Source of the DNA: Rugamonas rubra | Lineage (GTDB): Bacteria; Pseudomonadota; Gammaproteobacteria; Burkholderiales; Burkholderiaceae_D | Direction: 5' to 3' | DNA length: 64,000 bases | NCBI RefSeq assembly: GCF_900114705.1 | Contig: NZ_FOTW01000008.1 | Location: 248,001 to 312,000 of the forward strand | Translations under genes and position numbers: made by a program | Shown here: positions 1 to 11,809 of the stretch, in pieces | How positions within the stretch are numbered: position 1 is the stretch's first letter | Layout of the letters: each line of letters begins with the position of its first letter | The notes under the pieces: model-generated | What the model was told of the DNA's origin: nothing | Database searches by the model: none | What the model saw: only the letters and a program-made list of their open reading frames with translations

Positions 1-2129
<2,129 letters not shown>

Positions 2130-2177
2130 GGATGGTTTCCTTGTCGGGCGGGGAGGTCGGTGGGGGCGCGGCGCGGC

Positions 2178-2900
2178 TTAGGCGGCGCGGCGGCGGCGGA
2201 CGGCGGCCAGGCCGAGCAGGCCGGCGCCCAGCATCAGCCAGCTCGACGGTTCGGGCACGGCGGAGACGTTCAGGTTGTCGAGGGCGAACTGGCCTTTGTT
2301 GGTCTGGAAGGCGTTGCAGTTGCCGCCGGCGTTGCAGGTGAAGGCGAACAGGTCGATCGAGCTGAACTGCTTGGCGCCGAAGGCGGCGCTGGTGGTGTAG
2401 TGGCCGAAGGCGAAGCCGTTGGCGCCGGGGCCGGCCAGCTGGTAGTCCTCGTAGACGTAGCTGCCGTCGGCGAAGTTGCCCTGGATGCGCAGCAGGCCGG
2501 CGACGGCCGGGTAGACGCCGCCCACCGTGGCGCCGATGAAGCTGGCGTCGAACGAGTGCAGGCGGAAGGTCTGCTGCGGCACGCTGCGGGTGATCTCCAG
2601 CACGCCGTCGTTGAGGCCGGCGTAGTAGTGGCTGGCGCTGGACGGGCACATCAGGTTGAAGCAACTGCCCGGGTCGCTGCCGTCGTTGATGGTGCCGACC
2701 AGGTCGCCGTCGAGGGCGTCGGAGGCGGCGGAGTAGCCGGCCAGGTCGAAGCCGGCCTGCTGGAGGAATTCGTTGTGGCCGACCCCGCCCACGCCCAGGT
2801 TCTCGAAGTCGATCACGGCGGCCTGCGCGGCCGGCAGCGCCGCCAGGCTGGCGGCGGCCAACACGGTGCGGCGGAGCAGTTGCTGCAAAGTGCGTTTCAT
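2178..2900 (-). CDS. PEP-CTERM sorting domain protein
   Basis: A 240-residue exported protein. It has a signal peptide (MKRTLQQLLRRTVLAAASLA, cleavage near AAQA) and a beta-rich body with four cysteines. The C-terminal tail is a typical PEP-CTERM signal: VPEPSSW, a hydrophobic helix, then RRRR. Such proteins are processed by exosortase and displayed or released with exopolysaccharide. The start at 2900 is chosen because AAGGTAG lies just upstream and the signal peptide begins there; a longer in-frame reading upstream has no signal peptide. No specific function can be assigned to the body. It lies between the subtilase and the secretion operon, which runs divergently. Confidence 0.88.
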   Translation of the reverse strand: MKRTLQQLLRRTVLAAASLAALPAAQAAVIDFENLGVGGVGHNEFLQQAGFDLAGYSAASDALDGDLVGTINDGSDPGSCFNLMCPSSASHYYAGLNDGVLEITRSVPQQTFRLHSFDASFIGATVGGVYPAVAGLLRIQGNFADGSYVYEDYQLAGPGANGFAFGHYTTSAAFGAKQFSSIDLFAFTCNAGGNCNAFQTNKGQFALDNLNVSAVPEPSSWLMLGAGLLGLAAVRRRRAA

Positions 2901-3330
2901 AATTCTACCTTTTTTGATGGTGACATCCCGATGCTGTCGATATGGCCGCCTCGCGGCGGCTTGCCCTTTCAACCAGAACGCTGTCATGGTTGTCAATAAG
3001 TGTAGCAATCTGAATAATAAAATGGCAAAAGATTTAACGTTTAATATTTGCATTGAGTGTGTCATTTCCAAAGCAAATTTCGTCCGCGCTACGGGAGAGG
3101 GGGATGGGCGGAGCGGACCCGGCTGTGCGAAAAATACTACATTGTTGAAAAAAATCAAACGCCGCCAGTGGCTTGCGGTAAGCTACCGGAGCACGGATCA
3201 GCGGCCGGGCTTGAAAGAAAATGTTGTTGTAACCGCAAACCGCGTGGTAGCCTCTCGACCACGCGCACGCCGCCCCTCGCGGCGTGCTTTACCTATGGCA
3301 GCGCGCCAGCTTGAACAAGGAGTCGGTAGG
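2901..3330. promoter_or_regulatory. Divergent intergenic region upstream of the secretion operon
   Basis: About 430 bp without a convincing gene, between a minus-strand PEP-CTERM gene and plus-strand gspG. It includes an AT-rich core (about 2990-3160) that must hold the promoters for both directions; no unambiguous -35/-10 pair was picked. Near gspG there are two back-to-back hairpins. The first has arms CGCGTGGT 3241-3248 and ACCACGCG 3258-3265. The second has arms GCACGCCGC 3265-3273 and GCGGCGTGC 3279-3287, followed by TTT. AAGGAG at 3317-3322 is the gspG ribosome binding site. Confidence 0.5.
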
Positions 3331-3771
3331 ATGCAAGTGGCACAGAAACACCGCAGCATGGGGCCGCGCGCCGCCGGCTTCACCCTGCTTGAATTGCTGG
3401 TGGTGATCGTCATCATCGGCCTGCTGGCCGCCTATGTCGGGCCGAAGTACTTCGCCCAGTTGGGCAAGTCCGAGGTGACCATCGCCAAGGCGCAGATCGA
3501 GGCCTTCGAGAAGTCGCTCGACACCTTCCGCCTCGACGTCGGCCGCTATCCGAGCACCGAGGAGGGCCTGGCCGCGCTGCAGGTGGCGCCCGCCACGGCC
3601 GGCGCCAAGTGGAACGGCCCGTACATGAAAAAGAGCGTGCCGCCCGATCCGTGGGGCCACGCCTACCAGTACAAGGCGCCCGGCAGCAAGGCCGAGTTCG
3701 AAATCCTCTCGCTGGGCCGCGACGGCAAGCCGAACGGCACCGGCGAGGACGCCGACATCAGCTCGCAATAA
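3331..3771 (+). CDS. gspG: Major pseudopilin GspG
   Basis: A 146-residue type II secretion major pseudopilin. The prepilin cleavage site is G-F in RAAGFTLLELLVV, with the conserved Glu at +5 of the mature protein and a following hydrophobic helix. The C-terminal half has the GspG calcium-loop signature (GRDGKPNGTGEDADI) and the conserved GPYMKKSVPPDPWG segment. It should polymerise into the periplasmic pseudopilus after processing by a prepilin peptidase, which is not in this window. The ATG at 3331 follows AAGGAG with 8-bp spacing. It opens the 11-gene operon that continues to 12892. Confidence 0.95.
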   Translation: MQVAQKHRSMGPRAAGFTLLELLVVIVIIGLLAAYVGPKYFAQLGKSEVTIAKAQIEAFEKSLDTFRLDVGRYPSTEEGLAALQVAPATAGAKWNGPYMKKSVPPDPWGHAYQYKAPGSKAEFEILSLGRDGKPNGTGEDADISSQ

Positions 3772-3810
3772 TCCGCGCCGCCCCATTGCGATCCCAGCGA
3801 AAGTAGCACG

Positions 3811-4995
3811 ATGCAGTTCGATGTCCGTACCCTGTCGGCCGAGATGGTCATTTCCAATATGCTGGTCGACGGCCGCGACGAGGCCGACGCGCGCCGCCAG
3901 GTCGAGGCGCGCGGCCTGGTGGTCAGCGCCATCCAGCCGGTGCGCGCCGGCCTGCGCGCCGGCAAGGGCAGGGGGCTGTCGCTGGTGTTGTTCAGCCAGG
4001 AGCTGCTGGCCCTGCTGACGGCCGGCCTGGGCATCGTCGAGGCGCTCGAGGCGCTGCTCGAGAAGGAGGCCGCGCCGGCCACCCGTGGCGTGCTCGAGCG
4101 CCTGCTCGGCGGCCTGCGCGAGGGCCTGCGCTTCTCGACCGTGCTGGGCGAGCAGCCCGAGCTGTTCCCGCCGCTGTACATCGGCATCGTCAAGGCGGCC
4201 GAGGGCACCTCGGACCTGCCGCGCGCGCTGTCGCGCTTCATCGACTACCAGCAGCGCATCGACCTGGTGCGCGGCAAGCTGGTCAGCGCCGCCATCTACC
4301 CCTGCATCCTGCTGGCCGTCGGCGGCGGCGTCAGCCTGTTCCTGATCGGCTACGTGGTGCCGCGCTTCGCCGAGGTCTACCAGGGCGCCGGCCGCAAGCT
4401 GCCCTGGTTGTCGCAGCTGATGCTCGACTGGGGCCAGTTCGCCGGCCAGCACGGCCTGCTGCTGGTCGGCGCCATCGCCGGCGGCCTGGCCGCCGCCGTG
4501 CTGCTGCTGCGCCGGCTGATGGCCAGCGGCGCCCTGGCGCGCCTGATCGGCCGCCTGCCCGGCATCGGCGAGCGGGTGCGCATCTACGAGCTGTCGCGCC
4601 TGTACCTGACGCTGGGCATGCTCAGCGAGGGCGGCATCACCATTTTGCACGCGCTCGACACGGTGCAGGGCATGGTCTCGGCCGGCGTGCGCGCCGGCCT
4701 GCAGTCGGCCCGCGCCAGCATCGAGGCCGGCCTGCCGCTGTCGACCGCCTTCGAGTCCAGCGGCCTGACCACGCCGATCTCGCTGCGCATGCTGCGCGTC
4801 GGCGAGCGCACCGGCGACATGGGGCCGATGCTGACCCAGTCGGCCGCCTTCTACGACGGCGAGATCAGCCGCTGGATCGAGCGCTTCACGCGCACCTTCG
4901 AACCATTGCTGATGGCCGCCATCGGCCTGGTGGTGGGCGCCATCGTGGTGCTGCTGTACATGCCGATCTTCGATCTGGCCGGAGACATGTCATGA
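3811..4995 (+). CDS. gspF: Type II secretion inner-membrane platform protein GspF
   Basis: A 394-residue polytopic protein with two T2SSF domains. The N-terminal cytoplasmic part is followed by LFSQELLALLTAGL, typical of GspF/PilC. Membrane segments lie at about 165-190, 215-240 and 365-390. It is the inner-membrane platform coupling the GspE ATPase to pseudopilus assembly. Length matches the family (about 400). It is separated from gspG by 39 bp and overlaps gspE by 4 bp (ATGA), supporting translational coupling. The order G-F-E differs from the classical gsp order C-D-E-F-G. Confidence 0.95.
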   Translation: MQFDVRTLSAEMVISNMLVDGRDEADARRQVEARGLVVSAIQPVRAGLRAGKGRGLSLVLFSQELLALLTAGLGIVEALEALLEKEAAPATRGVLERLLGGLREGLRFSTVLGEQPELFPPLYIGIVKAAEGTSDLPRALSRFIDYQQRIDLVRGKLVSAAIYPCILLAVGGGVSLFLIGYVVPRFAEVYQGAGRKLPWLSQLMLDWGQFAGQHGLLLVGAIAGGLAAAVLLLRRLMASGALARLIGRLPGIGERVRIYELSRLYLTLGMLSEGGITILHALDTVQGMVSAGVRAGLQSARASIEAGLPLSTAFESSGLTTPISLRMLRVGERTGDMGPMLTQSAAFYDGEISRWIERFTRTFEPLLMAAIGLVVGAIVVLLYMPIFDLAGDMS

Positions 4996-6716
4996 GCGCG
5001 CTGCCGCAGTCCGCCAACACCGTCAACGCGGCCGCCGCGCCGGCCGTCGACGCCGCCCTGCTGGCGCGCGCCCGCGCCCTCAGCCGCGCCTCCAAGCGCA
5101 CGCTGGTCGAGGAGTTGCAGGACTTGAGCGGCATGGAGCCGCGCCAGCTGGTCCACGCGCTGGCGCTGCCCTTCGGCCTGGCGGTGCTGGAGACGGTCGA
5201 TATGCTGGCCTACACGCCGGCCTTCGAGCTGCTGCCGCTGTCGCAGGCGATGGCGCGCGGCTGCGTGCTGCTGCGCGGCCACGACGGCATGCTGGTCGGC
5301 GTGCTGGCCGACCCCTTCGACCTCGACCAGCAGACCTGGCTGGGCGCCATGGCGCGCGCCACGGCGGCGGCGCCGCTGGCGCTGCGGCTGGCGCTGCGCG
5401 CCGACATCCAGGCCTACCTGTCCAAGCAGGAGGAGTCGGCGCGCGCCACCGACACGCTGCTGCCCGGCGCCAGCGACGGCCGGCGCGACGGCAAGACCGC
5501 CGCCGTGCTGTCGTTCGCCTCGGTGTCGGAGGCGGCCAGCCCGGCGGTCCGGCTGGTCAACTCGACCCTGTACGACGCCTTGAAGGCGGGCGCCTCCGAC
5601 ATCCACCTGGAGAGCACCGCCGGCGGCCTGGCCGTCAAGTACCGCGTCGACGGCGTGCTCGACCACGCCACCGCCGTCAACGGCATCGAGGTGGCCGAGC
5701 AGATCATCTCGCGCCTGAAGGTGCTCGCCGAGCTCGACATCGCCGAGCGCCGCGTGCCGCAGGACGGCAGCTTCCGCGTCGAGGCGGGCGGCCGCGAGAT
5801 CGACCTGCGCGTCTCCATCATGCCCAGCATCCACGGCGAGGACGCCGTCATCCGCGTGCTCGACAAGCGCGCCATGATCGAGTCCTACGGCGCGCTGACG
5901 CTGGAGGCGCTGGGCTTCGACGCGCCCTCGCTGGCCACCCTGCGCGTGCTGGCGCAGGAGGCCTACGGCATGCTGCTGGTGACCGGGCCGACCGGCTCGG
6001 GCAAGACCACCACCCTGTACGCGGCGCTGACCGAGATCCACAACGGCCGCGAGAAGATCATCACCATCGAGGACCCGGTCGAGTACCAGCTGCCCGGCAT
6101 TTTGCAGATCCCGGTCAACGAGAAGAAGGGCCTGACCTTCGCCAAGGGCCTGCGCTCGATCCTGCGGCACGACCCGGACAAAATCATGGTCGGCGAGATC
6201 CGCGACCGCGAAACGGCGGAGATCGCCGTGCAGTCGGCGCTGACCGGCCACCTGGTGCTCACCACCGTCCACGCCAACAACGTGTTCGACGTGTTCGGCC
6301 GTTTCACCCACATGGGCATCGACCCCTACGCCTTCGTCTCGGCGCTCAATGGCATCTGGGCGCAGCGCCTGGTGCGCATCAACTGCCCGCACTGCGCCGC
6401 GCAGTACACGCCGGACGAGCACGAGCTGGCCAGCGTCGGCCTGGCGCGCGCCGACGTCTACGACTACCAGTTCATGCAGGGCAAGGGCTGCGGCGACTGC
6501 CGCGGCACCGGCTACAAGGGGCGCCGCTCGATCGCCGAGATCCTCACGCTGAACGACGAGATCCGCGAGCTGATCGTCGACAAGCGGCCGATCCGCCAAA
6601 TCAAGGCCGCCGCCTACGCCAACGGCACGCGCAGCCTGCGCCTGGCCGCGCTGGAGCTGGTCAAACGCGGCGGCACCACGCTAACCGAAATCAAACGAGT
6701 GACCCTGCATGCCTAG
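4992..6716 (+). CDS. gspE: Type II secretion ATPase GspE
   Basis: A 574-residue cytoplasmic ATPase of the GspE/PilB family that powers pseudopilus assembly. Walker A is GPTGSGKTT at about 332-340, and the Walker B/Asp-box region is IMVGEIRD near 398. The GspE-type zinc module has two CxxC pairs (CPHC near 464-467, CGDC near 499-502). The N-terminal part resembles the T2SSE_N domain. The ATG overlaps the gspF stop by 4 bp, and the next gene starts 8 bp before its stop. All catalytic elements look intact. Confidence 0.95.
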   Translation: MSALPQSANTVNAAAAPAVDAALLARARALSRASKRTLVEELQDLSGMEPRQLVHALALPFGLAVLETVDMLAYTPAFELLPLSQAMARGCVLLRGHDGMLVGVLADPFDLDQQTWLGAMARATAAAPLALRLALRADIQAYLSKQEESARATDTLLPGASDGRRDGKTAAVLSFASVSEAASPAVRLVNSTLYDALKAGASDIHLESTAGGLAVKYRVDGVLDHATAVNGIEVAEQIISRLKVLAELDIAERRVPQDGSFRVEAGGREIDLRVSIMPSIHGEDAVIRVLDKRAMIESYGALTLEALGFDAPSLATLRVLAQEAYGMLLVTGPTGSGKTTTLYAALTEIHNGREKIITIEDPVEYQLPGILQIPVNEKKGLTFAKGLRSILRHDPDKIMVGEIRDRETAEIAVQSALTGHLVLTTVHANNVFDVFGRFTHMGIDPYAFVSALNGIWAQRLVRINCPHCAAQYTPDEHELASVGLARADVYDYQFMQGKGCGDCRGTGYKGRRSIAEILTLNDEIRELIVDKRPIRQIKAAAYANGTRSLRLAALELVKRGGTTLTEIKRVTLHA

Positions 6717-7545
6717 CCTATTCGGACCCGTCCTGCGCATCGGCGTGGCGCCGCACGCGGTGAGCCTGCTGCGCCTGCGCCGCTGGGGCGCCGCCGCGCC
6801 CGAACTGTTGGCCGAGCAGGCCTGCGCGCCGGCCGGCGAGGGCGACGGCGCGCCGTTCGCCGCCATCGGCCAGGCGCTGCGCGAGATGCTGGCGCAGCCG
6901 GCGCTGGCCGGCCAGCTGGCCGGCCGCGCCGCCACCTTCGTGCTGGACGACCAGCTGGTGCGGCTGTGGCAGGTCACGCCGCCGGCCGGCGCCAGCCGCC
7001 TGGCCGACCTCGAGGCGGCCGCCGCGCTGCGCTTCCAGACCCTGTACGGCGAGCCGCCCGGCGCCTGGCGCATCCTCGCCGACTGCGACGCGGCGGCGCC
7101 GTTCTTCGCCGCCGCCGTGCCGCGCGCCCTGCTGGCGCTGCTCGAACAGGCCGCCGCCGCGCAGCGCCTGGCGGTGGTCGGCGTCGAGCCGCACTTCATC
7201 GCCGCCTGGAACCGCTGGCGCCGCGCGCTCAAGCCTGGCGCCTGGTTCGGCCTGGTCCACGACAATTTGCTGACCCTGGCCGCGCTGCAGGAGCGCCGCC
7301 TGCGCGCGGTGCGCACGCTGCCGCTGCCGCACCACGCCGACGCCTACTGGCTGGGCCAGATGCTGGCGCGCGAGGCGCTGCTGCTCGAACTCGAGGCGCC
7401 GGCCGGGCTGCAGCTGTGCGGCGCGGCGCCGCCGGCCTGGTTGGCGGCCGACTCCGGCCAGATCGCCTGCGCCGCCTTGCAGCCGGCGCTCGGCCCGGAA
7501 TGGTCGGTCGCGGCCCGTCTGGCGCGCGGCGGGAGCCGCGCATGA
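6709..7545 (+). CDS. PilM/GspL/MshI-like assembly protein
   Basis: A 278-residue, Ala/Leu-rich protein without a signal peptide or clear membrane helix. By position, right after the ATPase and before a PilN-like protein, and by its start (LFGPVLRIGVAPHAVSLL), it resembles the cytoplasmic actin-like PilM/MshI or the N-terminal half of GspL. This family links the ATPase to the inner-membrane assembly complex. The start overlaps gspE by 8 bp. The sequence is too divergent to separate MshI-like from GspL-like by eye; the assignment rests mainly on operon order. Confidence 0.6.
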   Translation: MPSLFGPVLRIGVAPHAVSLLRLRRWGAAAPELLAEQACAPAGEGDGAPFAAIGQALREMLAQPALAGQLAGRAATFVLDDQLVRLWQVTPPAGASRLADLEAAAALRFQTLYGEPPGAWRILADCDAAAPFFAAAVPRALLALLEQAAAAQRLAVVGVEPHFIAAWNRWRRALKPGAWFGLVHDNLLTLAALQERRLRAVRTLPLPHHADAYWLGQMLAREALLLELEAPAGLQLCGAAPPAWLAADSGQIACAALQPALGPEWSVAARLARGGSRA

Positions 7546-8087
7546 GGAGCATCCGCATCGACTTCGCCGCGCCCGGCTGGCGCCGCGCCCTGTACCGCCT
7601 GCGGCCGGCCTGGCTGGCCGTTGGCGCGCTCGGCCTGGCGCTGTGCGTGGCGGCCGCGCTGGCCGGCTGGCAGCTGGCCGAACAGCGCCAAGCCTACCAG
7701 CACCGCCTGCGCCACCAGCAGGAGCGCCAGGCGGCGCTGGCGCAGCCACGGCCGCAAGCGCCGCGCAGCGTGATCGCGCCGGCCCAGGCGGCCTTCGTCA
7801 ACGGCGCCGTGCTGCAATTGAACCTGCCCTGGCGCGAGCTGCAGGACGCCGTCGCCGCCGCCACGCCGGCCAGCGTGGCGCTGCTGGCGCTGGAGCCCGA
7901 TCCGCGCAAGCGGGTGCTCAAGCTGGGCGCCGAAACCAAGAATAGCGACGACATGATTGCCTACATCGAGCAGCTCAAGCAGCAGGAACTGTTTTCCAGC
8001 GTGGTGTTGATCCACCACGAGATCAACGAGCAGGACCCCAACCGGCCGCTGCGCTTCCAACTCGAAGCGCAGTGGGTGGCGCCATGA
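7542..8087 (+). CDS. PilN-like inner-membrane assembly protein
   Basis: A 181-residue bitopic protein. It has a short cytoplasmic N-terminus, one membrane helix near 27-46, an Arg/Gln-rich coiled segment (RQAYQHRLRHQQERQAAL), then a ferredoxin-like periplasmic domain ending in LRFQLEAQWVAP. This is the PilN / GspL C-terminal layout. It would recruit the PilM-like partner through the N-terminal peptide and dimerise with the next gene product. The ATG overlaps the previous stop (ATGA). Family assignment is by topology and context. Confidence 0.6.
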   Translation: MRSIRIDFAAPGWRRALYRLRPAWLAVGALGLALCVAAALAGWQLAEQRQAYQHRLRHQQERQAALAQPRPQAPRSVIAPAQAAFVNGAVLQLNLPWRELQDAVAAATPASVALLALEPDPRKRVLKLGAETKNSDDMIAYIEQLKQQELFSSVVLIHHEINEQDPNRPLRFQLEAQWVAP

Positions 8088-8647
8088 CGGCGCTGCCCGT
8101 GCCGGCGCTGCTGCTGCGCGCCCGCCTGGGGTTGGCGCGCCTGGGGCCGTTCGCCTGCGTCGCGCTGGCGCTGTGCCTGCTCGGCCTGGGCGCCTGGGCC
8201 TGGCTGCTGCCGCAGCGCGCCGAGCAGGCCGCGCTGCAGGCGCGCCCGCTGCCGCCGCTGGCGCCGCCATCGCTGCTGGCCGCCGCGCCGACGGCGAACC
8301 AGAACCTGGCCGACTTCTACGATGCGCTGGGTGAACGCCGCTACAGCGAGCAGCAGGTCAAGATCCTGTTCGGCCTGGCCGCCAAGAGCGGCCTGACGCT
8401 GAGCCAGGGCGAGTACAAAAGCGGCTATGACAAGGCCAGCCGCGTCGCCACCTACCAGGTGACCTTGCCGGTCAAGGGCGGCTACGCGGCGATCTGGCAG
8501 TTTTGCATCGAGGCCTTGCGCAGCATGCCCTTCGCCGCCCTCGACGAGTTGAGCTTCCGCCGCGAGAGCATCGCCGAGCCGGTGGTCGAAGCGCGCCTGC
8601 GCCTGACGCTGTACCTGAAGGACGCCGAACCGGCGGTGCTGCCATGA
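8084..8647 (+). CDS. PilO/GspM-like inner-membrane assembly protein
   Basis: A 187-residue bitopic protein with a membrane helix near 23-45 (FACVALALCLLGLGAWAWLL), a short linker and a periplasmic alpha/beta domain (QVKILFGLAAKSGLTLSQGEYK). This is the PilO/GspM layout. It presumably heterodimerises with the PilN-like protein. A start four codons earlier is possible, but the ATG at 8084 gives the ATGA overlap shared by its neighbours. Assignment is by topology and gene order, moderate certainty. Confidence 0.6.
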   Translation: MTALPVPALLLRARLGLARLGPFACVALALCLLGLGAWAWLLPQRAEQAALQARPLPPLAPPSLLAAAPTANQNLADFYDALGERRYSEQQVKILFGLAAKSGLTLSQGEYKSGYDKASRVATYQVTLPVKGGYAAIWQFCIEALRSMPFAALDELSFRRESIAEPVVEARLRLTLYLKDAEPAVLP

Positions 8648-9246
8648 AGCCGTATCAAGTACTGATGGGCGTGGCGCTGGTCGGCGCCGCCGGCCTGCTG
8701 CTGTGGGGCGACCCGACGCCGAGCGGCGAGCTGGCCGAGCCGGCGCCGCGCCATGCCGCGCCGGCCGCCGCCGCCAACGGCAACGGCAACGGCGACACCG
8801 GCGCCGCCGACAGCGCCGCCACTACGCCGGCCGCCACGCGCAACGCGCGCGCCGGCGCGGCCGCTGCCGACGCCACCACCACCGCCATCCTGGCGCTGCT
8901 GCCGCGCGCCCAGTTGCTGGGCGAGGCGGGCGAGGGCTTCGGCGCCGACGGCGCCGTGTTCCAAGGCCAGAACTGGAATCCGCCGCCGCCGCCGGTCAAG
9001 GCCGAGCGGCCGCCGCCGCCACCGCCGCCGACCGCGCCGCCGCTGCCCTTCACCATCCTCGGCAAGGCCGTCTCGGCCGGCGCCTGGGAGGTGTTCCTGG
9101 CGCGCGGCGACAAGACTTATGTGGCACGGCTCAACGAGGTGATCGACGGCACCTACCGTGTCGACCGCATCGCGCCGCCGCTGCTGATGCTCACCTACCT
9201 GCCCTTGAACCAGACTCAACAGGTCAACATTGGAGTATCCGACTGA
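8644..9246 (+). CDS. PilP/GspC-like protein linking inner membrane to secretin
   Basis: A 200-residue protein. It has an N-terminal hydrophobic anchor (YQVLMGVALVGAAGLLLWG), a long Ala/Asn/Gly/Thr linker (about 25-85), two proline runs (NPPPPPVK and RPPPPPPPTAPPLP), then a compact beta domain (FTILGKAVSAGAWEVFLARG through YRVDRIAPPLLMLTYLP). This is the homology-region fold of PilP/GspC that contacts the secretin N0 domain. No PDZ domain is present, closer to PilP/MshK than to classical GspC. It overlaps its neighbours by 4 bp and 1 bp. Confidence 0.65.
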   Translation: MKPYQVLMGVALVGAAGLLLWGDPTPSGELAEPAPRHAAPAAAANGNGNGDTGAADSAATTPAATRNARAGAAAADATTTAILALLPRAQLLGEAGEGFGADGAVFQGQNWNPPPPPVKAERPPPPPPPTAPPLPFTILGKAVSAGAWEVFLARGDKTYVARLNEVIDGTYRVDRIAPPLLMLTYLPLNQTQQVNIGVSD

Positions 9247-11321
9247 TGCCTAGTCACCCACCAGTACCGCTCGCCGCGCCCCCGTCCACCGCGCTGGCGC
9301 GCCGCCTACCGCTGCCGCGCCGCTTGCTTTGCTTGGCGCTGACGCTGGCGCTGGCCGGCTGCGCCTCGCAGTTGGCCTACCGCGACGGCCGCGACCTGAT
9401 CGCCCGCGACCAGGTCGAGGCCGGCCTGCTCAAGCTGCAGGAGGCGGTCGCCGGCGAGCCCGGCAACGCCCAGTACAAGACCGCCTACCTGCAGGCGCGC
9501 GACCGCGCCTGCACGCGCTACCTGGAGCAGGCCGAGCGCCAACTGGCCGAGGGTCAAACGGAGTTGGCGCAGCAGGGCTTCCTGCGCGTGCAGGCGCTCG
9601 ATCCGGCCAACGAGCGGGCCCGCGCCGGCCTGCGCGGCATCGACATGGCGGCGCGCCACGACAAGCTGCTGGCCGCCGCCGCCGCCCACCTGGACAAGAA
9701 CGAGTACGAGGCGGCCAAGAACCGCCTCAACGCCATCCTCACCGAGCGCCCTGGCAACGAGGCGGCGCGGCAGATGCTGCGCCTGGTGCTCGAGCGCAGC
9801 GCGGCGCCGCCGCTGGCCGAGAGCGGCCTGGCCAAGGCCTACAAGCAACCGATCACCATCGAGTTCCGCGACGCCCCGCTGCGCCAGGTGTTCGAGATCA
9901 TCTCGCGCCGCTCGGGCCTGAACTTCGTCTTCGACAAGGACGTCAAGACCGACCAGAAGGCCTCGATCTTCCTGAAGAACAGCACGGTCGAGTCGGCCAT
10001 CTATATGCTGCTGGTGAGCAACCAGCTGGAGCAGCAGGTGATGGACGCCAACACCGTGCTGATCTACCCGAACGTCGCCGCCAAGCTCAAGGAATACCAG
10101 GAGATGACGGTCAAGACCTTCTTCCTGGCCAACGCCGAGGCCAAGCTGGTGGCCAACACGCTGAAGACCATCCTCAAGACGCGCGACGTGGTGGTCGACG
10201 AAAAGCTCAACCTGCTAATCGTGCGCGACAGCCCGGAGGCGATCCGCCTGGCCGAGCGCCTGATCACGCTGCAGGACATGCCCGAGGCCGAGGTGATGCT
10301 GGAGGTCGAGATCCTCGAGGTCAAACGCGGCCGCCTGATGGACCTGGGCGTGGTGTGGCCGCAGAACGTCAGCCTGACGCCGTTGTCGACCTCGGGCGGG
10401 GTGGGCATCACCATCCGCGACCTGAACAACCTGAACCAGCGCACCATCGCCATCAGCGGCGTGGCCGCCAGCATCAACGCCAACAAGACCGACACCGACA
10501 CCAACCTGTTGGCCAATCCGCGCATCCGCGTGCGCAACAAGGAGAAGGCCAAGATCGTCATCGGCGACAAGGTGCCGGTGATCACCACCACCATCTCGCC
10601 CGGCGCAGGCGGCTTCGCCACCGAGTCGGTCAGCTATGTCGACGTCGGCCTGACCCTCAACGCCGAGCCGACCATCTACCTCAACAACGAGGTGGCGATC
10701 CGCGTCCAGCTCGAGGTGAGCAACCTGGTCAACCAGATCCAGACCAAGTCCGGCACCACCGCCTACCAGATCGGCACGCGCCAGGCCACCACCATGCTGC
10801 AGCTGAAGGACGGCGAGAACCAGGTGCTGGCCGGCCTGATCAACAACGAGGAGCGCAGCACCGGCAACAAGCTGCCCGGCATCGGCGAGCTGCCGCTGCT
10901 CGGCCGCCTGTTCGGCAGCACCCGCGACGATAAGCAGAAGACCGAGATCGTGCTGTCGATCACGCCGCACCTGATCCGCAACGTGCAGCGGCCGGAGGCG
11001 CAGATGTCCGAGTTCTCCGCCGGCACCGAGAGCAACTTCCGCCGCCGTCCCGACCTGAGCGTGCGCGCGCCGGCCCAGTTGCCGCCGCCGCCGGGCGCCC
11101 GTCCGTCCGCGCCGCCGTCGCTGCCGGCGCCCGGTTCGGCAATGCCGGCGGCCAACCCGGCCGGCGCCGGCCCGGCCGCCGCATCCCCGGCCGCAGACCC
11201 AGCCGCAGCCGCAGGGCAGGGCGCCGCCCCGGCCGCCCCGGCCGCCGCGCCGCCCCCTGCCGGCGCCCAGCCGCAGGCCCTGCCGGCGCCCGACATCGTC
11301 CCGGCCACGCCGGCGCCATGA
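9246..11321 (+). CDS. gspD: Secretin lipoprotein GspD/MshL-like
   Basis: A 691-residue outer-membrane secretin. A lipoprotein signal has its lipobox at LALAGC (Cys near 38). TPR-like repeats lie at about 55-180 (a feature of MshL/PilQ-like secretins rather than GspD proper). N-terminal secretin domains start near 200 ([17 protein letters not shown]), and the C-terminal secretin domain ends with [14 protein letters not shown]. After this comes a roughly 100-residue Pro/Ala-rich tail instead of an S domain. The lipobox suggests that it may reach the outer membrane by the Lol route without a separate pilotin. The ATG overlaps the previous stop by 1 bp, and the next gene overlaps its stop by 4 bp. 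Confidence 0.9.
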   Translation: MPSHPPVPLAAPPSTALARRLPLPRRLLCLALTLALAGCASQLAYRDGRDLIARDQVEAGLLKLQEAVAGEPGNAQYKTAYLQARDRACTRYLEQAERQLAEGQTELAQQGFLRVQALDPANERARAGLRGIDMAARHDKLLAAAAAHLDKNEYEAAKNRLNAILTERPGNEAARQMLRLVLERSAAPPLAESGLAKAYKQPITIEFRDAPLRQVFEIISRRSGLNFVFDKDVKTDQKASIFLKNSTVESAIYMLLVSNQLEQQVMDANTVLIYPNVAAKLKEYQEMTVKTFFLANAEAKLVANTLKTILKTRDVVVDEKLNLLIVRDSPEAIRLAERLITLQDMPEAEVMLEVEILEVKRGRLMDLGVVWPQNVSLTPLSTSGGVGITIRDLNNLNQRTIAISGVAASINANKTDTDTNLLANPRIRVRNKEKAKIVIGDKVPVITTTISPGAGGFATESVSYVDVGLTLNAEPTIYLNNEVAIRVQLEVSNLVNQIQTKSGTTAYQIGTRQATTMLQLKDGENQVLAGLINNEERSTGNKLPGIGELPLLGRLFGSTRDDKQKTEIVLSITPHLIRNVQRPEAQMSEFSAGTESNFRRRPDLSVRAPAQLPPPPGARPSAPPSLPAPGSAMPAANPAGAGPAAASPAADPAAAAGQGAAPAAPAAAPPPAGAQPQALPAPDIVPATPAP

Positions 11322-11809
11322 CGGTGGCCGTGGCGCCGCGCCGCGCCGGCGGCTTCACGCTGATCGAACTGCTGGTCACGCTGGCCATCCTCGCCCTGCT
11401 CGGCACCTTGGTGGTGCCTGTGGCCCAGGTGGTCGGCCAGCGCCGCCAGGAGCAGGAGCTGCGCCACGCCTTGCACCAGATCCGCCAGGGCATCGACGCC
11501 TACAAGTTGGCCTTCGACGAGGGGCGCGTCGCCAAGGTGCTCGGCTCGACCGGCTATCCGAAGACCCTGGAGCTGCTGGCCGAGGGCGTGCCCGACCTGC
11601 GCAGCCCCAAGCGCAGCAAGATTTTTTTCCTGCGCCGCGTGCCGCGTGACCCCTTCAACGCCGACAGCGAGCTGAGCGACGCCCAGACCTGGGGCAAGCG
11701 CAGCTACGCCAGCGAGGCCGAGCAGCCCAAGGAGGGCGAGGATGTGTACGATGTGTATTCGACTTCCGACCGGGTCGGCCTGAACGGCGTGCCCTACCGC
11801 AAATGGTGA
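11318..11809 (+). CDS. Pseudopilin, GspG/GspH-like
   Basis: A 163-residue protein with a class III prepilin leader and cleavage site [13 protein letters not shown] (Glu at +5), then a hydrophobic helix and a basic, coiled amphipathic segment. The globular part ends with NGVPYRKW. It is a second pseudopilin in the operon, probably minor, incorporated by the same prepilin peptidase. It overlaps gspD by ATGA. The precise GspH/I/J class cannot be assigned by eye. Confidence 0.85.
   Translation: MTVAVAPRRAGGFTLIELLVTLAILALLGTLVVPVAQVVGQRRQEQELRHALHQIRQGIDAYKLAFDEGRVAKVLGSTGYPKTLELLAEGVPDLRSPKRSKIFFLRRVPRDPFNADSELSDAQTWGKRSYASEAEQPKEGEDVYDVYSTSDRVGLNGVPYRKW

Noticed and set aside
3265..3290. Hairpin plus TTT as a rho-independent terminator
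   Set aside because: T run too short and no gene upstream on the plus strand; kept only as a leader structure.
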